Below are positions 26,992-34,128 of a stretch of DNA of 54,636 bases, piece by piece (position 1 is the first letter of the stretch; every line of letters begins with the position of its first letter). The translations under genes were made by a program, and so were the position numbers. This DNA comes from Lysobacterales bacterium (GTDB taxonomy: Bacteria; Pseudomonadota; Gammaproteobacteria; Xanthomonadales; SZUA-36). The notes below the pieces were generated by a model. The model had not been told where the DNA came from. It saw only the letters and a list, made by a program, of their open reading frames with translations, and made no database searches. The stretch is from contig JAKITM010000006.1 of assembly GCA_021648045.1 (NCBI GenBank), positions 1 to 54,636 on the forward strand, in the 5' to 3' direction.

Positions 26992-28101
26992 ATGAGTGCT
27001 GAAAAGCTCAAGGTTCCCTCCGGTCTGTACTGGCAGTCGCGCCTGGTAAAAGCCACAGAAAACCTGTGGCGAGGGCTGGGGAATCTGGAAAGCGGGATCG
27101 TTAGGGATGAACTTGAAGAAATATCGATAGAATCGCCAGTATATGTTACATCCTTGGCACGGGCTGGCACTACTATCGTTACCGAAATGCTAAATCAGCA
27201 TGAGGACACCACTGCACACCGTTACAGCGACTTTCCTTGGGTATGGACACCCTATTGGCGCAATTACCTACGCCAACGCGCCCAACTTGTTGAACCAAAG
27301 CTGGAAGAGCGGGCACATAAAGACCGGATACTGGTGTCTACCGACAGTCCTGAGGCGGTAGAAGAAGTTCTCTGGAATCATTTTTTCCCACAGACCCACG
27401 ACCCGCAACAGTCTAATATCCTTGACCGCCAGACCACTCACCCGGCTTTTGAGAAGTTCTATGCAGAGCATCTGCAGAAATTGCTGTTAGTACGCAAAGC
27501 CAAACGCTATCTTGCCAAAGGTAACTATAATATTGGCCGGCTTGCCTACATCAAAAAACTGATGCCATCAGCTCGTTTTATTATCCCTGTGCGCAACCCC
27601 TACAACCATATCGCCTCGCTGGTTAAACAACATCAGTTTTTCCTTCAAGCGGCGAAGGCCGACCCGCGAATTGGTCAGCAGTTACAGTTTGCCGGCCACT
27701 GGGAATTCGGCCCCGGCAGGCGCCTAGTAAATTACGCCGATGTGCAAGCTGTTGAGGCAATAAAAACCGCTTGGGGTAATGGCGATGAAATTCTTGGCTG
27801 GACTTGGCTGTGGCGAAGTACTTATGCACAACTATTTAAGCAACTTGAAGCTGACCCGGAATTGCGCGATGCTTGTTATATTTTCCAGTACGAAGAACTC
27901 TGCGCTGATTCTGGCAGAATTATTGATGAAATCCTTTCACACAGCAAACTTAATCCTGCGAATTACACTTCCCAGCGTACCGAATATATCGAGAAATTAA
28001 GCCTGCCTGATTATTATCAACCAAACTTTACTGCGACTCAAAAGGCAACAATTGCAGAAGTATGTGGTGACATTGCTGCAACCCTAGGTTATTCAATCTA
28101 A
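26992..28101 (+). CDS. Sulfotransferase family protein
   Basis: A 369-residue soluble protein. The PAPS 5'-phosphosulfate-binding motif is SLARAGTTIVTEML (about 54-67) and the 3'-phosphate-binding region is IPVRNPYNHIASLVKQHQ (about 198-215), both as in the Sulfotransfer_3-like family. There is no signal peptide, so it would work in the cytoplasm, transferring sulfate from PAPS to a hydroxyl of a lipid, glycan or metabolite. It begins 3 bp after the phosphodiesterase stop and is thus probably in the same operon as sulfatase-like lipoproteins that would act on sulfate or phosphate esters outside. No PAPS synthesis genes are in the window. Confidence 0.85.
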   Translation: MSAEKLKVPSGLYWQSRLVKATENLWRGLGNLESGIVRDELEEISIESPVYVTSLARAGTTIVTEMLNQHEDTTAHRYSDFPWVWTPYWRNYLRQRAQLVEPKLEERAHKDRILVSTDSPEAVEEVLWNHFFPQTHDPQQSNILDRQTTHPAFEKFYAEHLQKLLLVRKAKRYLAKGNYNIGRLAYIKKLMPSARFIIPVRNPYNHIASLVKQHQFFLQAAKADPRIGQQLQFAGHWEFGPGRRLVNYADVQAVEAIKTAWGNGDEILGWTWLWRSTYAQLFKQLEADPELRDACYIFQYEELCADSGRIIDEILSHSKLNPANYTSQRTEYIEKLSLPDYYQPNFTATQKATIAEVCGDIAATLGYSI

Positions 28102-28193
28102 GTCATGGTGATAAGAGATTGTGGCAATCAAATCGAAACTGTCAATTAGATTAACTTCCCTGCCTCAACAATCCGGAATTAATGCCATCAGGC

Positions 28194-28202
28194 TGTTATA
28201 AT
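28194..28202 (+). promoter_or_regulatory. Extended -10 promoter candidate
   Basis: TGTTATAAT matches the extended -10 consensus TGnTATAAT, 48 bp upstream of the small membrane-protein gene at 28250. The -35 region at proper spacing is weak, which is tolerated by extended -10 promoters. It would drive the two-gene unit 28250-29323 separately from the sulfotransferase operon. Confidence 0.5.
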
Positions 28203-28249
28203 CACAGGTTGTTATCTTGTTATCCTTTTAGATATCCTTGGAGATTATT

Positions 28250-28537
28250 ATGCGACTGATTCTCGCTATCTTACTGTTATTACTGGCGAGCACTGCCCAC
28301 GCTTATATCGGCCCTGGCGCCGGAATTCCGGTTCTTGGTTCATTAATTGGCATCGTAATTACTATTGTTGTTGCCATTGCAGCTATTTTATTCTGGCCTA
28401 TAAGAAAAATGCTGAAACGCGGCAAAAACAAAGCCAAGACTCAAGAAAACCAGAGTTCAGAAGCGGAAACTGCTGTTGATTCAGCCTCTGATGAAGTTGT
28501 AGATGCGGTTATCAGCGACCCTGAAGAGAATAAATAA
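28250..28537 (+). CDS. Small exported membrane protein with YIGPGAG motif
   Basis: A 95-residue protein: a signal peptide (cleavage after AHA) leaves the mature N-terminus YIGPGAGIPVLG, followed by one TM helix (LGSLIGIVITIVVAIAAILFW) and a charged, acidic tail. The start at 28250 is chosen because GGAG lies 7 nt upstream; the frame is open from 28238. Proteins with an exposed (A)YIGPGAG N-terminus and a single TM recur next to alkaline-phosphatase-family genes in my recollection, but I know of no assigned function. It is 3 bp upstream of the next membrane-protein gene, so the two are likely co-translated. Confidence 0.75.
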   Translation: MRLILAILLLLLASTAHAYIGPGAGIPVLGSLIGIVITIVVAIAAILFWPIRKMLKRGKNKAKTQENQSSEAETAVDSASDEVVDAVISDPEENK

Positions 28538-28540
28538 ACC

Positions 28541-29323
28541 ATGGGGTTTTTTGATTTACCGGCACCGTTGTTCAGCCTGTTGGATGGCCTTATAAGTTTC
28601 ATACCTGAATTATTCAGGCTGATAATTTGGGGTCTGCTGGCAGGTTATGGCAGCATGTGGCTGTTTAAGCGCTGCTCCAATCAGGCAAAAATCCAAGGGC
28701 TAAAACAACAGGTAAAATCCAACCAGAAACTGATGGCTTCTTTTGAAGGCGAAATGGGTGAGCTTATGCCGTTGGTAGGCACTACCCTGAAACTTGCTTT
28801 TAAACAGTTAGGTGCGGCACTCGGCCCTGCTCTACTGGTATCTATCCCAGTTATTTTTATGCTCGCGTGGTTATCAAATAGCTACGGCCTAGTCCAACCC
28901 AACGCGGGTGAGAACTACATGGCTGAGACACAGACTACAATTGAGTCCGGCTTTGATCCAAATGACTACCAATGGGAAAACACTGAACGGGTTCGCTGGG
29001 CTAATGATGATCAAGCCTGGGGTTTTGTCTGGCCTGACGCTGATAAAGAACTGAAGCTTAATCGCGGTGGTATCAATATATTTTCTATCAGCGCCACCAG
29101 TATCTCCCCTGTTATCCATAAGAAACAATGGTGGAACTGGTTAGTCGCTAACCCCATGGGCTACCTGCCCGCCGATAGCAAAATGGAGCTGATGCGGTTT
29201 AATTTTCAGCAAAATAAAATCCAAGAAATGGGCCCTACATGGATGCACGGCTGGATGTTTACATTTTTCATGTCTTTTCTGGTTTTTTCCTTAGCGTTTA
29301 AGTTTATTCTTAAAATTGCGTGA
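28541..29323 (+). CDS. Three-TM membrane protein with EMC3/Oxa1-like layout
   Basis: A 260-residue protein not firmly recognised. Layout: TM1 (about 22-43), a cytoplasmic Lys/Gln-rich helix pair (LKQQVKSNQKLMASFEGEMG, 54-73) and an amphipathic segment, TM2 (about 93-110), an extracytoplasmic domain rich in Trp/Asn/Asp (111-230), and TM3 near the end (GWMFTFFMSFLVFSLAFKFIL). The TM1-coiled helix-TM2 order and the final helix resemble archaeal DUF106/EMC3/TMCO1 proteins of the Oxa1 insertase superfamily, but the large extracytoplasmic insert is atypical. It starts 3 bp after the YIGPGAG gene stop. The insertase reading is a hypothesis from topology only. Confidence 0.7.
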   Translation: MGFFDLPAPLFSLLDGLISFIPELFRLIIWGLLAGYGSMWLFKRCSNQAKIQGLKQQVKSNQKLMASFEGEMGELMPLVGTTLKLAFKQLGAALGPALLVSIPVIFMLAWLSNSYGLVQPNAGENYMAETQTTIESGFDPNDYQWENTERVRWANDDQAWGFVWPDADKELKLNRGGINIFSISATSISPVIHKKQWWNWLVANPMGYLPADSKMELMRFNFQQNKIQEMGPTWMHGWMFTFFMSFLVFSLAFKFILKIA

Positions 29324-29411
29324 GGAGATACCGGCTTAAAGCCGGCATGAGGAGTAAAAAACAACGACCAACAATGTCTGTCTTCCCGGCCACCGCGCCG
29401 GAATCTCCTCA
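29321..29411. repeat. 91-bp intergenic inverted-repeat element
   Basis: TGAGGAGATACCGGC at the left end pairs with GCCGGAATCTCCTCA at the right end (14 of 15 positions). Inside the left end is a second hairpin, CCGGCTT-A-AAGCCGG (29331-29345), and near the right end a GC-rich CCGGCCACCGCGCCGG palindrome-like stretch. The element starts at the stop codon of the upstream gene and lies between convergent genes. It looks like a REP/MITE-type element; it may also act as a transcription barrier, but no T-tract is seen. Confidence 0.65.
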
Positions 29412-29424
29412 AGAACACTTCTAG

Positions 29425-30891
29425 TTACAAGTTGCGATCCCTGGCGGCTTTAACTAATTCACCACCAATTCTAAGCACTGCTTCCACCAACTCTTCTGCC
29501 TGCGGCGGTTGATGCCGGGCGCCGATATAACAGGGACGCAAGGCAAGAATACCGTTAACACGGGTGGTGCTCGGCATATAGGTATTCTCTCGCACCAGTT
29601 GGCGGTGTAATCGCTGATTGAAGCCATCAAGATCATTAATTTGCGGATCCACATAACGGAAGCAGCAAATTGACAAACTGGGCTCAATCAGTAGTTCAAG
29701 GTTCGGATGCTTACGCGCGCGATCGGCAATAGTTTTAGCCATGTCGTTGTGCTGTTTCACCCGGTGGCGCATTCCCTCAACACCAATTTCTTTTATCAAT
29801 GCCCAGACAACAACCCCCCGGCAAGGAGCGCTCAACTCTACCCCATAGTCAAAGTACGGAATGCCAAAATTGTCCAGCGAATGCTCGAACACATCAGCGC
29901 TCGGATCAACTGAACCCTCCAGGTAATCAGCAGGCTCTTGAGTAAATGCGCGTAGCAACAAGTCACGATCGCGGACAAATGTTGCTGCCACCCCGACGGA
30001 TGCACCCAGCCATTTATGCGGATCGACGATCACAGAATCTGCCCTTTCCAGACCTTTGTAGCGATGGCTGATACGTTCATCCAGTATGCCAGGAAGACCA
30101 TAGGCACCATCAACATGAAACCAAATTTTATGCTCCTCGGCCACATCCGCAATCGCCTGCAAGGGATCAATAGCACCGGTATTGGTAGTGCCGGCATTGG
30201 CAACAATCGCCATTGGCAAAATGCCATTCGCTTTGTCTTCAGTTACTGCCATGCGCAGATCACCGACCAGCATTCGACCTTTGGAATCACAGGCAATTGC
30301 CCGTACAGCTCGCCTGCCCACCCCTAGCACCCCTACAGAGCGTTGGATCGTATGATGGCATTCTTCGCTGGCATAAATTCTTACCGGGCGATCTACACCA
30401 TCAGCGGCCGGATCAATACCAATTTGTTCAAAAGCATATTGGCGCGCGCCCCCCAGAGCAATAAGGTTAGCCACCGAACCGCCGCTGCTATACACCCCTT
30501 TCAGTTTGCCAATACCGCACATTTCTGCCAGCCATTCGAGCGAGAGCTCTTCCAGAAAATTAAATGCCGTGAGCAAATAGCGCTGTGGCGAGGCAATATT
30601 AGCTGCGGTTGCTGCCAGCGTAGCGGCAGTAGAAGCACCTGTAGTAATAAACGAACTGAAGCCAGGCTTGGGAATTGCGCTACCATTTGGAATTACCTGT
30701 TCGATTAGCTCACGGGTTACAGCATCAATACCCTCACCTTTTTCCGGCAATGGAACATCTAGCTGTTGGCGCCAGTTTTTATCAGCATGTTGAGCATCCT
30801 GATGCTCAAATTTCAGATATTCATCCAGCCCCTCACCTACCCGCGAAAGCAACGCTTGCAGATGCCCTGTTTCTGCGCCTTTGCCTACCAT
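29425..30891 (-). CDS. PLP-dependent group II decarboxylase (aromatic-amino-acid type)
   Basis: A 488-residue fold-type I PLP enzyme of the group II (DOPA/tryptophan/glutamate) decarboxylase family. Visible are HPxF-like substrate block PKPGFSSFITTGAS, SGGSVANLIALGGAR, VANAGTTNTGAIDP, HVDGAYGLPG, and DPHKWLG containing the Lys that binds PLP. The start at 30891 follows AGAGGAA by a few bases; the frame stays open to 30948, but that extra sequence is the palindromic repeat. It lies downstream of tryptophanase on the same strand but across a REPIN, so operon membership is uncertain. A substrate such as tryptophan or tyrosine is inferred from family and neighbour only. Confidence 0.85.
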   Translation of the reverse strand: MVGKGAETGHLQALLSRVGEGLDEYLKFEHQDAQHADKNWRQQLDVPLPEKGEGIDAVTRELIEQVIPNGSAIPKPGFSSFITTGASTAATLAATAANIASPQRYLLTAFNFLEELSLEWLAEMCGIGKLKGVYSSGGSVANLIALGGARQYAFEQIGIDPAADGVDRPVRIYASEECHHTIQRSVGVLGVGRRAVRAIACDSKGRMLVGDLRMAVTEDKANGILPMAIVANAGTTNTGAIDPLQAIADVAEEHKIWFHVDGAYGLPGILDERISHRYKGLERADSVIVDPHKWLGASVGVAATFVRDRDLLLRAFTQEPADYLEGSVDPSADVFEHSLDNFGIPYFDYGVELSAPCRGVVVWALIKEIGVEGMRHRVKQHNDMAKTIADRARKHPNLELLIEPSLSICCFRYVDPQINDLDGFNQRLHRQLVRENTYMPSTTRVNGILALRPCYIGARHQPPQAEELVEAVLRIGGELVKAARDRNL

Positions 30892-30909
30892 TACAATTCC
30901 TCTCAAGCC

Positions 30910-31005
30910 GTAGAGTGGGCATTTATGCCCACGCGTAAAACCAACCAAAACCAGGTTCCGGGATATTTATAAGTTACCCCGCGTGGGCATAAATGCCCAC
31001 CCTAC
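30910..31005. repeat. REPIN: inverted pair of the palindromic repeat
   Basis: Two copies of the repeat face each other: GTAGAGTGGGCATTTATGCCCACGCG (30910-30935) and the reverse complement of GTAGGGTGGGCATTTATGCCCACGCG (30980-31005). The arms match at 25 of 26 positions and flank 44 bp. Each arm is itself palindromic, giving the two-REP hairpin structure known as a REPIN. It lies between the PLP decarboxylase start and the tryptophanase stop. No RAYT transposase gene is seen in the window. Confidence 0.85.
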
Positions 31006-31034
31006 TCGTTTTTAGGCTGGCGGGGGGTATTAAA

Positions 31035-32423
31035 TCACCTAAAACCCGCGCCCATCGGTTTCATTTTTACGGTGAAATGGCGTAAAGATTCTGGCTCATA
31101 GCTAATTTCCATACCTGGGATATTGCTGGTGTTTTCACGCAACTGTTCAAATATTTCGATAATATAATCTGCCTGCGCCTGGGTATATACTCGGCGTGGC
31201 ATTGCCATTCTTACCAACTCCATAGCTGCCGGTTTTTCGCTGCCATCAGCTTGCCGGCCGAACATTAATGACCCGATTTCAACTGTGCGAATACCGCCCT
31301 GAATATACAGGGCAATCGCTAAGGCTTGTGCAGGGTATTGCAAAGCCGGGATATGCGGTAACATTTTACTGGCATCAATAAATATGGCATGGCCGCCTGC
31401 AGGTTTCATTACCGGTACGCCCAACTCATCTAGGCCTTCATTGATATACTGGATAGAGCGTATTCGATATTGTAAGTAATCTTCTTCAACAATTTCCTCC
31501 AAGCCGATTGCTATGCATTCCATATCCCGGCCGGATAAACCGCCGTATGTAGGAAAACCTTCGGTCATTATCAGGCGGGTGCGAGCTCGTTCTGCCCATT
31601 CATCATCATTTAGTGCCAACCAGCCGCCCATATTGGAAAAGGCATCTTTTTTCGCACTCATGGTCATGCCATCGGCGTAGGAGAAAATTTCACGCACAAT
31701 TTCTTTGACTGACTTATCTTGATAGCCGTCTTCCCGTAGTTTAATGAAGTAAGCATTTTCGGCAAACCGTGCACTGTCGATAATTAAGGGTTTATTAAAC
31801 TTGTCGCAGAGCGCTTTTACAGCACGAATATTTGCCATCGAAACCGGCTGACCACCACCGGCATTATTGGTGATGGTGATTTCTACCATTGGAATATTAG
31901 CACTCTCTTCGCTTAATAGTTTTTCGAGTTTTTGCAGATCCATATTGCCTTTAAAAGGATGAATCAAGGCGGTGTCCATGGCTTCTTCTATCACCAAATC
32001 CCGCGCATCAATACCGGCATCTTCAAAGTTCGCTCTGGTGGTATCAAAGTGGGTATTATTCGGCACGATCATGCCTTTGCCCTTACCTTGGGTAATAATT
32101 GAGGTGAGGATATGTTCCGCTGCCCTGCCCTGATGGGTTGGTATAATATGTTTAAACGGCATCAACTCTCTTACAGCCGCTTCAAATCGATAGAAAGAAG
32201 GCGAACCCGCATAAGACTCATCACCTTTCATCAGTGCCGCCCACTGATTGGTGCTCATGGCGGAAGTGCCAGAGTCTGTCAGTAAATCAATCAGGACATC
32301 ATCAGATTTCAAAGAAAACAGATTATAGTCAGCAGCTGCTATCAGTTCCCGGCGCTCTTCGATTGTAGTCATTCGAATCGGTTCTACGGTTTTAATCCGG
32401 AACGGCTCAATTATTGTCCTCAT
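31035..32423 (-). CDS. tnaA: Tryptophanase (L-tryptophan indole-lyase)
   Basis: A 462-residue beta-eliminating PLP lyase of the tryptophanase/tyrosine phenol-lyase family, converting tryptophan to indole, pyruvate and ammonia. The PLP Lys is in MSAKKDA (Lys259). Two positions discriminate the families: tyrosine phenol-lyase has Thr in FTTT and Arg in SMERG, whereas this protein has Asp127 (HFDTT) and Ile383 (VEIG), the tryptophanase states. IDSARFAENAYFIK also matches tryptophanase, while STNQWAALMKGDESYAG is closer to the phenol-lyase. No tnaC-like leader is seen in the 93 bp upstream and no tnaB permease is adjacent, so the classical tna operon is absent. Confidence 0.88.
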   Translation of the reverse strand: MRTIIEPFRIKTVEPIRMTTIEERRELIAAADYNLFSLKSDDVLIDLLTDSGTSAMSTNQWAALMKGDESYAGSPSFYRFEAAVRELMPFKHIIPTHQGRAAEHILTSIITQGKGKGMIVPNNTHFDTTRANFEDAGIDARDLVIEEAMDTALIHPFKGNMDLQKLEKLLSEESANIPMVEITITNNAGGGQPVSMANIRAVKALCDKFNKPLIIDSARFAENAYFIKLREDGYQDKSVKEIVREIFSYADGMTMSAKKDAFSNMGGWLALNDDEWAERARTRLIMTEGFPTYGGLSGRDMECIAIGLEEIVEEDYLQYRIRSIQYINEGLDELGVPVMKPAGGHAIFIDASKMLPHIPALQYPAQALAIALYIQGGIRTVEIGSLMFGRQADGSEKPAAMELVRMAMPRRVYTQAQADYIIEIFEQLRENTSNIPGMEISYEPESLRHFTVKMKPMGAGFR

Positions 32424-32516
32424 TATTTCTAATCCCTTCTATATCTCTAAAGTAAATGAATCGCTGTTCCGTGGCATATTGGAATTGCGCGTAACTACCG
32501 AGTCGTAAATAAAAAC

Positions 32517-33980
32517 TTACTTGGGAATTCCGCCTTTGGTTAAACCCAGTGGGTTTAGCAGGCGTTTTAATTCTGTTTTTGTTAATCCGGTGGTTTCCAG
32601 CGCCACTTCCAGTATCGGCCGACCTTCTTTATAAGCTTGCTTTGCTGTTGCTGCACCTTTCTCATAGCCAATAACACCATTCAGTGCGGTAACTAAAATG
32701 GGATTGCGCGACAAGGCCACATCAATGTTATCGGTGCGTACTTTGAACGAAGCAATTGCTTTATCGGCCAGTAGACGACTGACATTAGCTAGCAGCGTAA
32801 TACTTTCCGTTAAGCTGGCTATAGTAAGCGGTAACATCACATTTAACTGAAAATTACCCGATTGTCCGGCGATAGTTATAGTGCTGTCGTTGCCAATAAC
32901 CCGCGCACAAACCATGGCTGTCGCCTCCGGAATAACGGGGTTTACTTTACCCGGCATAATTGAGCTGCCCGGCTGTAATGCCTTTAGTTCAATTTCTCCA
33001 ATACCCGCCAGAGGACCTGAGTTCATCCAGCGTAAATCATTGGCAATTTTCATTAAGCTGACTGCGGTAGTTTTCAGCTGCCCGGATAACTCAACCGCAA
33101 CATCTAAGCTGGAAATGCCTTCAAATAAGTTTTTCGCACGCTCAAATTTAAGCCCACTAGATTCAGTTAGGGCTGCCGCCATCGCCGCTGCAAACTTTGG
33201 CTCGGCATTAATACCCGTACCAACCGCTGTGCCGCCTTGGGGTAATTTACGCAAGCGTTTTTGCGCTGAAAGAATGCGGTCAATGTTACTGTTAATCTGT
33301 TGGGACCAGGTGGCAAGTTCCTGACCGAAAGTTACCGGCATGGCATCCATTAAATGAGTGCGTCCAGTTTTGACTACATTTTTTAGTTCTTTTGAACGCG
33401 CATCCAGAGTTGATTTCAAATGCTTTAAAGCCGGTAACAAATCCTCTTCAAGCTGTAAGTTTGCGCTCACTTGCATCGCTGTCGGAATCACATCATTTGA
33501 GCTTTGCCCCATATTGACATGGTCATTAGGATGGATAAGGGCGTTTTTCTTGCCCGCATTTGCAAGCCGGGTAATCACTTCGTTAGCATTCATATTTGAA
33601 GATGTACCGGACCCTGTTTGATAAACATCGATAGGGAAGTGCGCATCAACCTTACCCTTCGAAACTTGTTTGGATGCAGAGATAATCGCTCGCGCACGAG
33701 TCTTGGAAAGCAAACCCAAATCTGAATTAACCGTAGCGGCAGCCGCCTTAATCAGGCCAAGTGCACGGATAAACGAACGCGGCATTGGCTGCCCGCTAAT
33801 CGGAAAATTATTAATCGCGCGCTGGGTTTGCGCACCCCACAATGCATCAACCGGAACCTTGAGCGTACCCATACTGTCAGCTTCATTTCGAAAATCAGAC
33901 TGAGAGTTTTTTTGGGTATTTTTCGTGGTTTTTTTAGTACTCTTTTTAAGAGTCTGTTTTACAGTCTGTTTAACAGTCAT
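32517..33980 (-). CDS. fumC: Class II fumarate hydratase
   Basis: A 487-residue fumarase (E. coli FumC 467), interconverting fumarate and malate in the TCA cycle. Signature GSSIMPGKVNP and the conserved blocks QTGSGTSSNMNANEV, HPNDHVNMGQSSNDV and GRTHLMDAMPVTFGQE are intact. The catalytic core starts at about residue 29 with RNEADSMGTLKVPVDALWGAQTQRA. Before it is a Lys/Thr-rich low-complexity extension (KQTVKQTLKKSTKKTTKN) not usual in FumC; no internal ATG gives the standard start. It is divergent from purB, another aspartase/fumarase-superfamily enzyme. Being iron-free, this class works under oxidative stress in E. coli; regulation here is not visible. Confidence 0.95.
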   Translation of the reverse strand: MTVKQTVKQTLKKSTKKTTKNTQKNSQSDFRNEADSMGTLKVPVDALWGAQTQRAINNFPISGQPMPRSFIRALGLIKAAAATVNSDLGLLSKTRARAIISASKQVSKGKVDAHFPIDVYQTGSGTSSNMNANEVITRLANAGKKNALIHPNDHVNMGQSSNDVIPTAMQVSANLQLEEDLLPALKHLKSTLDARSKELKNVVKTGRTHLMDAMPVTFGQELATWSQQINSNIDRILSAQKRLRKLPQGGTAVGTGINAEPKFAAAMAAALTESSGLKFERAKNLFEGISSLDVAVELSGQLKTTAVSLMKIANDLRWMNSGPLAGIGEIELKALQPGSSIMPGKVNPVIPEATAMVCARVIGNDSTITIAGQSGNFQLNVMLPLTIASLTESITLLANVSRLLADKAIASFKVRTDNIDVALSRNPILVTALNGVIGYEKGAATAKQAYKEGRPILEVALETTGLTKTELKRLLNPLGLTKGGIPK

Positions 33981-34128
33981 TATGTATTTGCTCCAAAGGC
34001 AGAATCAATACTTAATTATAGCCAAGTTAGCGCTATATTACGCTTTAATTTTACCTTGACTAACATGCGGAAAATGCCAGAAAGGAGTATCATTAGACCT
34101 TGCTGACAAGACCCTGGATGGATATACA

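Noticed and set aside
30892..30948. Longer N-terminus of the PLP decarboxylase
   Set aside because: The extra 19 codons translate the palindromic repeat, and a good RBS lies before the ATG at 30891.
32424..32516. tnaC-like leader peptide upstream of tnaA
   Set aside because: No small ORF with a Trp codon near its end was seen in the 93 bp between fumC and tnaA.
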